Source: Candidatus Omnitrophota bacterium
Lineage (GTDB): Bacteria > Omnitrophota > Koll11 > Pluralincolimonadales > Pluralincolimonadaceae
Reading direction: 5' to 3'
Assembly: GCA_022709465.1 (NCBI GenBank)
Contig: JAKLIT010000013.1
Coordinates: 1 to 17,072 of the forward strand
Length of the DNA: 17,072 nt
Shown: piece after piece, positions 1 through 6,761 of the stretch
How positions within the stretch are numbered: position 1 is the first letter of the stretch
Layout of the letters: each line of letters begins with the position of its first letter
Position numbers and translations under genes: made by a program
The notes under the pieces: generated by a model
What the model was told of the DNA's origin: nothing
The model's input: only the letters and a program-made list of their open reading frames with translations
The model's database searches: none

Positions 1-571
1 CTTCCAGTTTCCCGCTCTCAATCGATATTCCCCATAGATTAAGATCAATCGAGTACGGTTTCTTCTTTGTTGTATCAATGGGAATATTATTCTTCTTCGC
101 ATAATCTATCTCTTCGGCCCTTGTCTTTAGCTCCCACTCCCTGACAGGCGCCAGTATCTTCAGTTTCGGGTCGATCGACCCGACAGTAACCTCGAACCTT
201 ACCTGGTCGTTGCCCTTGCCCGTGCAGCCGTGCGCGACATAGCCGGCTTTCTCCCTGCGCGCGGTCTCGACCAGCCCCTTTGCTATTATCGGCCTCGAGA
301 GCGCTGTAGCGAGAAGGTAGCCGCCCTCATACACGGCGCCCGCCTTCAGCGACTTGAATACGAAGTCCTTCACGAACTCGTCCTTCAGGTCTTCCACAAC
401 GACCTTCGACGCGCCCGTAGCCAACGCCCTCTTCTTATACGCGGCAAAGTCGGACCCCTGGCCTACGTCGGCCATATACGCGACCACATCATAGCCCTTC
501 TTGGCGAACCATTTTATTATGACGGACGTATCGAGCCCGCCCGAATATGCCAATACTACTTTCTTGTCCAT
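1..571 (-). CDS. argG: Argininosuccinate synthase, N-terminal part (cut by window edge)
   Basis: ArgG joins citrulline and aspartate, using ATP, to make argininosuccinate, the penultimate step of arginine synthesis in the cytoplasm. About 190 codons are present and the C-terminal half lies outside the window. The N-terminus reads [16 protein letters not shown]; the SGGLDTS loop (residues 10-16) is the ATP-pyrophosphatase nucleotide-binding signature of the family. Further on, the stretches [10 protein letters not shown] and [15 protein letters not shown] are family hallmarks. The ATG at 571 is preceded by a GAGGAGA ribosome site that overlaps the argF stop, only 7 bases upstream, so the two genes are probably translationally coupled. 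It is the sixth gene of the arginine operon; argH, if linked, would lie beyond the left edge. Identification is firm. Confidence 0.96.
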   Translation of the reverse strand, partial: MDKKVVLAYSGGLDTSVIIKWFAKKGYDVVAYMADVGQGSDFAAYKKRALATGASKVVVEDLKDEFVKDFVFKSLKAGAVYEGGYLLATALSRPIIAKGLVETARREKAGYVAHGCTGKGNDQVRFEVTVGSIDPKLKILAPVREWELKTRAEEIDYAKKNNIPIDTTKKKPYSIDLNLWGISIESGKLE

Positions 572-578
572 GTTCTCC

Positions 579-1505
579 TCATTTTAAAAGTAAAAGCAAC
601 AGGGCCTTTTCCACGTGGAGCCTGTTCTCCGCCTGGTCAAAGACCACTGAGTGGCTGCCTTCCATGCATTCCTCGGTTATCTCTTCGCCCCTGTGCGCGG
701 GAAGGCAATGCATGATGATATGCCCCCTGTCCGCCTTCGAGCAGAGCTTCCCGTTCACCTGGAAACCCTTGAACGCCCTGAGCCTCTTCGCCTTCTCTTT
801 CTCCTGGCCCATGCTCGTCCACACGTCCGTATATATCACGTCGGCGCCCGCGGCCGCCTTCTCCGGGTCCGATGTCAATTCTATCCTGCTGCCGGACTCG
901 GCTGCCGTCCTCGCGACTGCTTCAGCCACTTTCCTGTCGGGCCCGTAACCCTTCGGAGCGGCCACGGCCATATTGACCCCCAATATCGCGCATATGTATA
1001 GAAGCGAATTGCATACGTTATTCCCGTCGCCTATGTACGCCAGTTTCAGCCCCTTCAACCTTCCCTTCTTCTCGCTGACCGTGAAGAGGTCCGTCAGCGC
1101 CTGGCAAGGGTGCGAGAAGTCCGAGAGGCCGTTTATAACGGGAATGCTCGAGTACTTCGCGAGCTCGACTATATCGCTGTGTTTGAACGTCCTCGCGACT
1201 ATACCGTTGAGGTATCTCGAGAGCGTCCTGGCCACATCCTTTATCTCCTCCCTCTCGCCTAACCTTATTTCTTCCGGCGCAAGGTATATGCCCGTCCCGC
1301 CCAATTGCGCCATAGCCGCCACAAAAGAGACCTTTGTCCTGAGCGAGGGCTTCTGGAAAATGAGGCCGAGCGTCTTTCCCTTCAGCGGTTCGCCCGACGC
1401 GAACTTTCCGCCGGCCTTCATTTTTGCCGTAAGGCCGAATATCACGCTGATATCCTCCCGCGAAAGCCCGTCTATTGTTATCAGGTCTTTATCTTTCAAC
1501 TTCAA
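579..1505 (-). CDS. argF: Ornithine carbamoyltransferase
   Basis: ArgF transfers the carbamoyl group of carbamoyl phosphate to ornithine to give citrulline. The 308-residue length fits. Visible motifs are the carbamoyl-phosphate loop [10 protein letters not shown] (about residues 52-61), [10 protein letters not shown] (about 132-141), the ornithine-side DVWTSMG loop and the [10 protein letters not shown] motif with the catalytic Cys. The SMG loop and HCLP favour ornithine over aspartate or N-acetylornithine as substrate. The phosphate loop has Lys where STRTR-type enzymes have the last Arg. The start is TTG. The TTG at 1505 touches an AAAGGGA site with no spacing; a second in-frame TTG at 1499 stands 6 bases after it and may be the true start, giving a protein two residues shorter. 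Both lie inside the 3' end of argD (17 or 11 base overlap). Confidence 0.93.
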   Translation of the reverse strand: MKLKDKDLITIDGLSREDISVIFGLTAKMKAGGKFASGEPLKGKTLGLIFQKPSLRTKVSFVAAMAQLGGTGIYLAPEEIRLGEREEIKDVARTLSRYLNGIVARTFKHSDIVELAKYSSIPVINGLSDFSHPCQALTDLFTVSEKKGRLKGLKLAYIGDGNNVCNSLLYICAILGVNMAVAAPKGYGPDRKVAEAVARTAAESGSRIELTSDPEKAAAGADVIYTDVWTSMGQEKEKAKRLRAFKGFQVNGKLCSKADRGHIIMHCLPAHRGEEITEECMEGSHSVVFDQAENRLHVEKALLLLLLK

Positions 1506-2685
1506 TCCCTTTCATTGCCTGTTCGATTATTCCTACTGCCTTGTCTATGTCCGAGTTCTTTACCGTCAGCGGGGGCATCACCCTCAATATCTTCGTTTGG
1601 GTGCAATTTATCAACAGCCCCATCTCCGCGCACTTATCGACGATATGCCTTCCCTCGATCGTGAGCTCGACCGCCTGCATGAGCCCCTTGCCCCTTACCA
1701 TATGGACGAACGGGAAATCCTTCTTAAGCAGGGAGAGCCTGTTATGCAGATACCTTCCCCTTCTGACCGCTTTTTCGACGAGGTCGCTCTCTTCGATCGC
1801 CTCGAAGGTCGCGAGCGACGCGGCACACGCCAGCGGCCCGCCACCGAACGTCGACGCGTGCATTCCCGGCTGGAGCACATCCGCTATATCCTTCCCGGCG
1901 ACCATCGCTCCTATCGGGAACCCGCCTCCGAGCGTTTTCGCGAGCGTCATGATATCCGGCTTTATCCCGTAATTCTGGAAACAGAACATCTTTCCGGTCC
2001 TTCCCATGCCCGTCTGTACCTCATCGAATATAAGCAATATCTTCTTTTCGTCGCACACCTTCCTGAGCCCGGTTATAAACTCGTCTGAGCCGACGTTTAT
2101 CCCGCCCTCGCCCTGTATCGGCTCGAGCATGATGGCCGCGGTCTTGTCCGTTATCTTCGACAAGACCGACCCGAGGTCGTTGAACTTCGCATAAACGAAC
2201 CCGCCGGGCAACGGGCCGAAACCCTCCTGGTATTTCGGCTGGGCGGTCGCGGTTATCGCCGCAAGCGTCCTGCCGTGGAAAGACCCTTCCATAGTTATTA
2301 TCTCGTATTTTCCCAGCGGGTATCCCGCCTTCCTCGCGAGCTTTATCGCAGCCTCGTTCGCCTCCGCGCCGCTATTGCAGAAGAACACCTTTCCCGGGAA
2401 TGAATGCTCGACTATCTTCGACGCGAGCTTGCCCTGCAACTCGTTATAAAAATTGTTCGAAACGTGTATCATCTTGCCGGCCTGTTCCTTTATCGCCCTG
2501 ACGACCTTAGGATGGCAATGGCCGATGCCCGATACAGCCCATCCGGGGAAGAAATCGAGGAACTCCTTTCCCTCGACATCATACGCGTTCACGCCCTTTC
2601 CTTTCACGAGTACCACAGGCACCCTTGCGTATGTGGGCATCACGTAATCGTAGTAGACCTTCATTATCTCTTCAGTATTCGTCAT
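1489..2685 (-). CDS. argD: Acetylornithine aminotransferase (PLP enzyme)
   Basis: ArgD converts N-acetylglutamate semialdehyde to N-acetylornithine with glutamate as amino donor; many homologues also work in lysine synthesis as the DAP-pathway aminotransferase. At 398 residues it is the usual class-III aminotransferase length. Visible are the cofactor phosphate-site motif NSGAEANEAAIKLAR (about 104-118), SFHGRT (135-140), IFDEVQTGMGRTG with PLP-contacting Asp221, and TLAKTLGGGFPIGA with the Schiff-base Lys250. The first residues (MTNTEEIMKVYYDYVMPTYAR) match the family start. The ATG overlaps the argB stop as ATGA (4 bases), and the 3' end overlaps argF, so translation is probably coupled on both sides. 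The order after argB and before argF is a classic arginine-operon layout. Confidence 0.95.
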   Translation of the reverse strand: MTNTEEIMKVYYDYVMPTYARVPVVLVKGKGVNAYDVEGKEFLDFFPGWAVSGIGHCHPKVVRAIKEQAGKMIHVSNNFYNELQGKLASKIVEHSFPGKVFFCNSGAEANEAAIKLARKAGYPLGKYEIITMEGSFHGRTLAAITATAQPKYQEGFGPLPGGFVYAKFNDLGSVLSKITDKTAAIMLEPIQGEGGINVGSDEFITGLRKVCDEKKILLIFDEVQTGMGRTGKMFCFQNYGIKPDIMTLAKTLGGGFPIGAMVAGKDIADVLQPGMHASTFGGGPLACAASLATFEAIEESDLVEKAVRRGRYLHNRLSLLKKDFPFVHMVRGKGLMQAVELTIEGRHIVDKCAEMGLLINCTQTKILRVMPPLTVKNSDIDKAVGIIEQAMKGIEVER

Positions 2686-3539
2686 CTTATTATCTCCGTT
2701 CCTATGCCTTTATCGGTAAATATCTCGAGCAATATAGCGTGGCTCAATCTTCCGTCTATTATGTGCGTCTTATTGACGCCTTTCGACAATGCGTGCATGA
2801 CCGCCCTGACCTTCGGTATCATACCCGACCTTATAACACCCCTCTTTATGAGGTCCTCCGCTTCCTTCTTCCTGAGCGTCGGTATCAGCGTGTTCTCGTC
2901 TTCCTCGTCCCTCAATATCCCTTTCGTGTCCGTTATCAGGACGAATTTCTCCGCTTTCATCGCCGCGGCAATATCGCACGCGGCCAGGTCGGCGTTTATA
3001 TTATACGCCTTCCCGTCCCTTCCCCTTGCTACGGGCGTTATCACGGGTATCGAGCCGCCGTCGAGCGCCTTTGTGACCGGCGTAACGTTTATGGATACTA
3101 TCTTTCCGACGAAACCTATATCCTTGCCGTTATGCAGGAGCTTAGACGCTTTTATTATGCCGTCCCTCTTGCCGCATAGCGCCTTCGCCTTGCCTCCGAG
3201 GCCGCAGATATGCTCCGCTATCTCCCTGTTAGTCCTGTCAAGCGTCTCGTCGACTATCTTCATCGTCCTCGAATCGGTGACCCTGAGCCCGTCCACGAAT
3301 TTCGGAGCGAGCCCTGCTTCCTTCATCCTCGCGGATATCTTCGGCCCGCCGCCGTGCACGATGACAGGCCTTATGCCTACCAGGCTCATGAATATGATAT
3401 CCTCGAATATCCCGGATATCACATTCCTGTCCTCCATCATGCTGCCGCCGGCCTTTATGACTACCGTCTTGCCCCTGAATTTCCTTATATAAGGCAGGGC
3501 CTCTATGAGGACGTCCGCCTTCCTAATTATATCTTGCAT
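2682..3539 (-). CDS. argB: N-acetylglutamate kinase, probably arginine-inhibited
   Basis: ArgB phosphorylates N-acetylglutamate with ATP, the committed step toward ornithine. The 285-residue protein shows the phosphate-binding VIKAGG with Lys29, VHGGGPKIS (about 61-69), the substrate-site segment FVDGLRVTD (81-89), and later ANPVT-like and ITDTKGIL segments of the amino-acid kinase fold. Two features point to feedback control: an N-terminal helix before the first strand (KADVLIEALPYIRKF) and a C-terminal HAILLEIFTDKGIGTEI segment. In characterised arginine-sensitive enzymes these regions form the hexamer contact and the arginine site, so inhibition by arginine is inferred. The ATG lies 17 bases inside the end of argJ, and there is only a weak ribosome site (AAAGA), which suggests coupling to argJ translation. 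Confidence 0.95.
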   Translation of the reverse strand: MQDIIRKADVLIEALPYIRKFRGKTVVIKAGGSMMEDRNVISGIFEDIIFMSLVGIRPVIVHGGGPKISARMKEAGLAPKFVDGLRVTDSRTMKIVDETLDRTNREIAEHICGLGGKAKALCGKRDGIIKASKLLHNGKDIGFVGKIVSINVTPVTKALDGGSIPVITPVARGRDGKAYNINADLAACDIAAAMKAEKFVLITDTKGILRDEEDENTLIPTLRKKEAEDLIKRGVIRSGMIPKVRAVMHALSKGVNKTHIIDGRLSHAILLEIFTDKGIGTEIIR

Positions 3540-4719
3540 TTATCTTTATATAACCTTCCGTAAGGTCGCATGTCCAGGCGGTCGCGGATGCCTTGCCCGC
3601 CTTAAGGTCCACGGTTATCTTTATATCCCCGCCTTTCATCGACTTTTTTGCCGCCGGCCTCAGGCCGAACCTCGCCTTGCCGCCGCTTACTATCTTTATC
3701 CCGTTGAGCGATACCTCCATCTTCGATACGTCAAAATCCACTCCCGACGCGCCCGCGGATGAAGCTATCCTGCCGATATTCGGGTCTTCGCCCGCTATCG
3801 CCGTCTTGACAAGGCTCGAGTTCGCGATCTCCATAGCCATCTTCCTGGCGTCCTTATCGTTCTTAAGCCCCTTCACGTTTATCTCAATGAACTTCGACGC
3901 GCCCTCGCCGTCCTTCGCGACCTCTTTTGCCAGGTATGACATCACATGGCTCAACGCGCCGTTGAATGCCCTATATCCCCTGCCGCCGTATTTGATCCCC
4001 GGGTTTCCCGCGAGGCCGTTAGCGAGGATTAGGACCGTATCGTTTGTGCTCATATCGCCGTCGACAGTTACCATGTTGAATGACGACTCCACCGCGTCCT
4101 TCAGTGAAGCCCTGAGCGCCCTAAGATCTATATCCGCGTCCGTTGTGATAAAACAAAGCATCGTTGCCATGTTCGGGCATATCATGCCGGAACCCTTGGC
4201 GATGCCGCCTATCCTGACCGTCTTACCGCCTATCCTTAACGAGACCGCCGCCATCTTCGGGACGAGGTCGGTCGTCATTATGGCTTTCGCAGCCGACGAG
4301 CCTCCGTCCCTGGACAGTGCCTTTACGAGCGACGGCATTGCGTCCGTTATCTTCTTTACCGGGAACGGTTTTCCTATAATGCCTGTAGATGAGACCAGCA
4401 CGTCATCCTTAGCTATATATACCGACGAAGAGACGGCGGCAGCCATATCCCGCGCCCACTCCAGGCCCTGCTTCCCGTTAAGGCAATTCGCGTTCCCGCT
4501 GTTCGCGATGATGGCCTGCGCGCATCCGTCCTTCAGGTGCTTTTCCGTCAGGAGGACCGGCGCGGCTTTTACCGTATTCTTAGTCCATACGCCTGCGGCG
4601 TGCGCGGGCACATTCGAGACGATCAACGCCAGGTCGGGTTTCTTCTTCTTGATCCCGCAATTGATCCCCGAAGCGAGGAAACCCTTCGGGGCCGTCACGG
4701 ATCCGCCGATGGCTTTCAT
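3523..4719 (-). CDS. argJ: Glutamate N-acetyltransferase / ornithine acetyltransferase (ArgJ)
   Basis: ArgJ moves the acetyl group from N-acetylornithine to glutamate, which recycles it and makes the pathway cyclic; many members can also use acetyl-CoA. The proenzyme cleaves itself before a conserved Thr. Here the site is KGSGMICPNMATML, with the Ala185-Thr186 bond as predicted cleavage point, giving alpha and beta chains. The SSTGIIG motif (about 110-116) supplies the oxyanion hole. The C-terminus YIKINARYN resembles the family's conserved end. Length (398) is normal. The ATG shares one base with the argC stop (TGATG), so the two are closely coupled. Sequence alone cannot say whether it is mono- or bifunctional, but no argA is seen in the window. 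Confidence 0.95.
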   Translation of the reverse strand: MKAIGGSVTAPKGFLASGINCGIKKKKPDLALIVSNVPAHAAGVWTKNTVKAAPVLLTEKHLKDGCAQAIIANSGNANCLNGKQGLEWARDMAAAVSSSVYIAKDDVLVSSTGIIGKPFPVKKITDAMPSLVKALSRDGGSSAAKAIMTTDLVPKMAAVSLRIGGKTVRIGGIAKGSGMICPNMATMLCFITTDADIDLRALRASLKDAVESSFNMVTVDGDMSTNDTVLILANGLAGNPGIKYGGRGYRAFNGALSHVMSYLAKEVAKDGEGASKFIEINVKGLKNDKDARKMAMEIANSSLVKTAIAGEDPNIGRIASSAGASGVDFDVSKMEVSLNGIKIVSGGKARFGLRPAAKKSMKGGDIKITVDLKAGKASATAWTCDLTEGYIKINARYN

Positions 4720-5747
4720 CAGGCGAGCCCCAGCTTCTCGTCGAAGCCCATAACGATGTTCATGTTCTGCACTGCCTGCGACGCGGCGCCTTTATAGAGG
4801 TTGTCTATGGCCGTTATTATAATGATCCTCTTCCCTGCCGCCTTTACGCCTATATCGCAGAAATTCGTCCCGAGCACGTTCTTCGTCTCCGGGAAGGTCC
4901 CCTCATCGAGTACCCTGACAAAAGGCGCGTCCTCGTAGAAATTAGCATAAGTCTTCAGTAATCCGGCGGTATCCGCCCCTTTCGCGGGCACCGTATATAT
5001 CGTAGAGAGGATCCCCTTGTTCATCGGCACGAGATGAGGCGTGAACGTCACCTCGATCTTCGACCCAGCCTCGTCCGAGAGCACCTGCTCGATCTCGGGC
5101 ATGTGCTGGTGCTGGTTTATCTTGTATGCCTTGAAGTTCTCGTTCGTCTCGGCGAACAGCAGCCCCAATGACGGCGTCCTTCCGGCGCCGGTCACGCCCG
5201 ATTTGGCGTCTATTATTATCTCGGCCGGGTCTATCGCCTTCGCCGCAAGCAGCGGCGCAAGGCCAAGGATAGCTCCTGTCGGGTAGCATCCGGGATTCGC
5301 TATGAAGGCGCTCTTGGCTATCTTATCCTTATACAGCTCGGGAAGCCCGTATACCGCCGACTTCAGCAGGCCGGGGCTTGTATGCTTTATCCCGTACCAT
5401 TTCTCGTATACCGCCGTGTCCTTCAGCCTGTAATCCGCGCTGAGGTCTATTACCTTCCTGCCGGCCTTAAGGAACTCCGGCGCGAAGACCATCGAGACCC
5501 TGTGCGGAAGCGCGAGGAATACGAGGTCCGCGAGGCCGCATATCTCCTGCACGTTTACATTGTCGCAGGTAAGGTCCAGCTGCCCCTTGAACACCGGGTA
5601 TATATTCGATATCTTGTCCGGCCCGTCAACCTTGCCGCTTACCGATGTAATCTCAGATTCGGGATGCCTTAACAGTATCTTTATGAGCTCGCAGCCGGCA
5701 TAACCTGTCGCGCCGACCACCGCTATCTTAATCTTGTTCTTAGCCAT
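4719..5747 (-). CDS. argC: N-acetyl-gamma-glutamyl-phosphate reductase
   Basis: ArgC reduces N-acetylglutamyl phosphate to the semialdehyde with NADPH. The 342-residue protein starts with a Rossmann strand and GATGYAG (12-18) for the dinucleotide, and has IANPGCYPTG with catalytic Cys154; the later segment HQHMPEIEQ is also typical. It is the first gene of the arginine operon, 35 bases downstream of a TATAAT box. The ribosome site is poor: an AGGGAG lies 13 bases from the ATG, while AAGAG directly abuts it. An out-of-frame ATG sits 11 bases upstream and opens a short arginine-rich frame that overlaps this start (annotated separately). No internal start fits the family better, so the ATG at 5747 is kept. 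Confidence 0.95.
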   Translation of the reverse strand: MAKNKIKIAVVGATGYAGCELIKILLRHPESEITSVSGKVDGPDKISNIYPVFKGQLDLTCDNVNVQEICGLADLVFLALPHRVSMVFAPEFLKAGRKVIDLSADYRLKDTAVYEKWYGIKHTSPGLLKSAVYGLPELYKDKIAKSAFIANPGCYPTGAILGLAPLLAAKAIDPAEIIIDAKSGVTGAGRTPSLGLLFAETNENFKAYKINQHQHMPEIEQVLSDEAGSKIEVTFTPHLVPMNKGILSTIYTVPAKGADTAGLLKTYANFYEDAPFVRVLDEGTFPETKNVLGTNFCDIGVKAAGKRIIIITAIDNLYKGAASQAVQNMNIVMGFDEKLGLA

Positions 5748-5758
5748 CTCTTATACAT
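5723..5758 (-). promoter_or_regulatory. Possible arginine-rich leader peptide (uORF) overlapping the argC start
   Basis: An ATG at 5758 opens an 11-codon frame, MYKRWLRTRLR, ended by TAG at 5725-5723. Four of the eleven codons are AGA (Arg). The AAAGGGAG site lies closer to this ATG (2-4 bases) than to the argC ATG (13 bases). The frame differs from argC and runs across the argC start. This could let arginine-tRNA supply affect argC translation, but the AGA codons may only be the out-of-frame reading of the Lys-rich argC N-terminus. No alternative RNA hairpins were identified. Functional status is inference. Confidence 0.3.
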
Positions 5759-5782
5759 GTCTCCCTTTTGTATTAGAAATTT

Positions 5783-5812
5783 ATTATAAAATAAAAACGC
5801 CTATTCCGTCAA
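5783..5812 (-). promoter_or_regulatory. Sigma-70-type promoter of the arginine operon
   Basis: On the minus strand TTGACG (5812-5807) is followed after 18 bases by a perfect TATAAT (5788-5783). Transcription would begin near 5776, giving a leader of about 29 bases before argC. The -35 box begins in the loop of the rpsI terminator and extends 2 bases into its distal arm; the spacer is made of the rest of that arm and its T-tract. I saw no convincing ArgR box. Confidence 0.75.
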
Positions 5813-5838
5813 GCACGAAGTCCCGTCGGAATAGGCGT
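5789..5838 (-). terminator. Intrinsic terminator after rpsI
   Basis: A perfect 12-base inverted repeat, ACGCCTATTCCG (5838-5827) and CGGAATAGGCGT (5808-5797), encloses an 18-base loop and is followed on the minus strand by TTTTATTT. It lies 22 bases after the rpsI stop. The loop and distal arm also contain the arginine-operon promoter. Confidence 0.88.
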
Positions 5839-5859
5839 ATTATTGCCTTATGTGTATCT

Positions 5860-6255
5860 TTAACGTTTAGTCCATTGGAACCGTTTGCGTGCTCCTTTTT
5901 GTCCGTATTTCTTTCGTTCCTTCATACGGGGATCACGGGTCAAAAGCCCGCGGCCGCGTAGGGCGGAACGGAAATTAGAGTCCGCCTTAAGCAAGGCACG
6001 GGCAATGCCTAAACGCACTGCGCCTGCCTGGCTCGACACGCCGCCGCCTTCGACATTCACTATGACGTCGTATTTCGCGGAGGTCTGTGTTGCTTCGAGC
6101 GGCTCCCTGAGCACCATCCTGAGCGTCTCCCTCGGAAAATAATCATCCAAAGCCCTCTTGTTGACGAGTATCTGTCCCTTACCCGCCTTCAGAGTGACCC
6201 TGGCAGTCGATTCCTTCCTTCTTCCTGTACCCTGTAATTTTGCCTGCGCTTCCAT
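5860..6255 (-). CDS. rpsI: 30S ribosomal protein S9
   Basis: S9 is a small-subunit protein whose C-terminal tail reaches the P-site tRNA. The 131-residue product has the family's [12 protein letters not shown] start (about residues 9-20), the [19 protein letters not shown] core, [14 protein letters not shown], and a basic tail ending in QWTKR; the last Lys-Arg is the conserved tRNA-contacting end. The tail is QWTKR rather than the common QFSKR. An AGGAG site lies 4 bases before the ATG. It follows rplM by 13 bases, the near-universal rplM-rpsI pair, and is closed by a strong terminator. Confidence 0.97.
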   Translation of the reverse strand: MEAQAKLQGTGRRKESTARVTLKAGKGQILVNKRALDDYFPRETLRMVLREPLEATQTSAKYDVIVNVEGGGVSSQAGAVRLGIARALLKADSNFRSALRGRGLLTRDPRMKERKKYGQKGARKRFQWTKR

Positions 6256-6268
6256 CTTTCTCCTGCTA

Positions 6269-6685
6269 TTAGACCTTCAAGGTCTCCGGTTTCTGAGCGG
6301 ACTGCCCGTGCTCCTTGCCCGCGAATACTTTCAGCCTTCCGAGGGCGTCCTTGCCGACCTTGTTCTTCGGCAGCATGCCCTTAACTGCGTGCATTATCAC
6401 GTATTCCGGCTTCCTCTTCAGCAGTGTCTCGAGCTTCTCGGATTTCCTGCCTCCCGGATAGCCTGAATACCAGTCATATTCCTTCTCGATAAGCTTCTTC
6501 CCGGTAACCTTTATCTTCGCCGCATTGACGACAACCACGCCGTCGCCTGTATTTAAGTCCTTGCGGTATGTGGGCTTATGCTTCCCGGAAAGGACGCGCG
6601 AGACAGCTACGGCAAGCCTTCCGAGCACAACGCCGTCCGCGTCCACGATAAACCATTTTTCCTGCGATCTCTGTTCCTTTACCAT
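6269..6685 (-). CDS. rplM: 50S ribosomal protein L13
   Basis: L13 is an early-assembling large-subunit protein that binds 23S rRNA. The 138-residue product shows [15 protein letters not shown] (about residues 11-25), the [15 protein letters not shown] segment, the [20 protein letters not shown] stretch and the [20 protein letters not shown] motif, in the family order. A GGAAGG ribosome site sits 7 bases before the ATG. It is the first gene of a two-gene operon with rpsI and has its own strong promoter 41 bases upstream. The codons for the end of the protein form a short hairpin (6271-6285) with no T-tract, which I do not treat as a terminator. Confidence 0.97.
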   Translation of the reverse strand: MVKEQRSQEKWFIVDADGVVLGRLAVAVSRVLSGKHKPTYRKDLNTGDGVVVVNAAKIKVTGKKLIEKEYDWYSGYPGGRKSEKLETLLKRKPEYVIMHAVKGMLPKNKVGKDALGRLKVFAGKEHGQSAQKPETLKV

Positions 6686-6726
6686 TTCTTTGCCTTCCTT
6701 GATGGGATAAGTTGTTAAGACGTAAG

Positions 6727-6754
6727 ATTATAACATAAAAAGGATTATTGTCAA
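6727..6754 (-). promoter_or_regulatory. Strong sigma-70-type promoter of rplM-rpsI
   Basis: A perfect TTGACA (6754-6749) and a perfect TATAAT (6732-6727) are separated by 16 bases. Transcription should begin near 6720, leaving a leader of about 35 bases with a good GGAAGG site. The -35 box begins 7 bases after the stop of the upstream DUF4159 gene, and no terminator lies between, so read-through from upstream is also possible. Confidence 0.85.
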
Positions 6755-6761
6755 GAATATT

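Noticed and set aside
3593..4753. A 386-codon open frame on the plus strand opposite argJ, and other long plus-strand frames (973-2088, 2404-3492, 7093-7845)
   Set aside because: They mirror well-identified minus-strand genes, their translations resemble no family, and no ribosome site or coding-like composition supports them. The GC-rich third positions of the real genes keep the opposite frames open.
5783..5812. ArgR operator (ARG box) over the argC promoter
   Set aside because: The AT-rich stretch has only weak dyad symmetry and no TGAAT/ATTCA pair.
6271..6285. Perfect 6-bp hairpin AGACCT-TCA-AGGTCT at the end of rplM
   Set aside because: It has no T-tract and lies in coding sequence just before rpsI; not a terminator. 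An L13/S9 autoregulatory site cannot be claimed from this alone.
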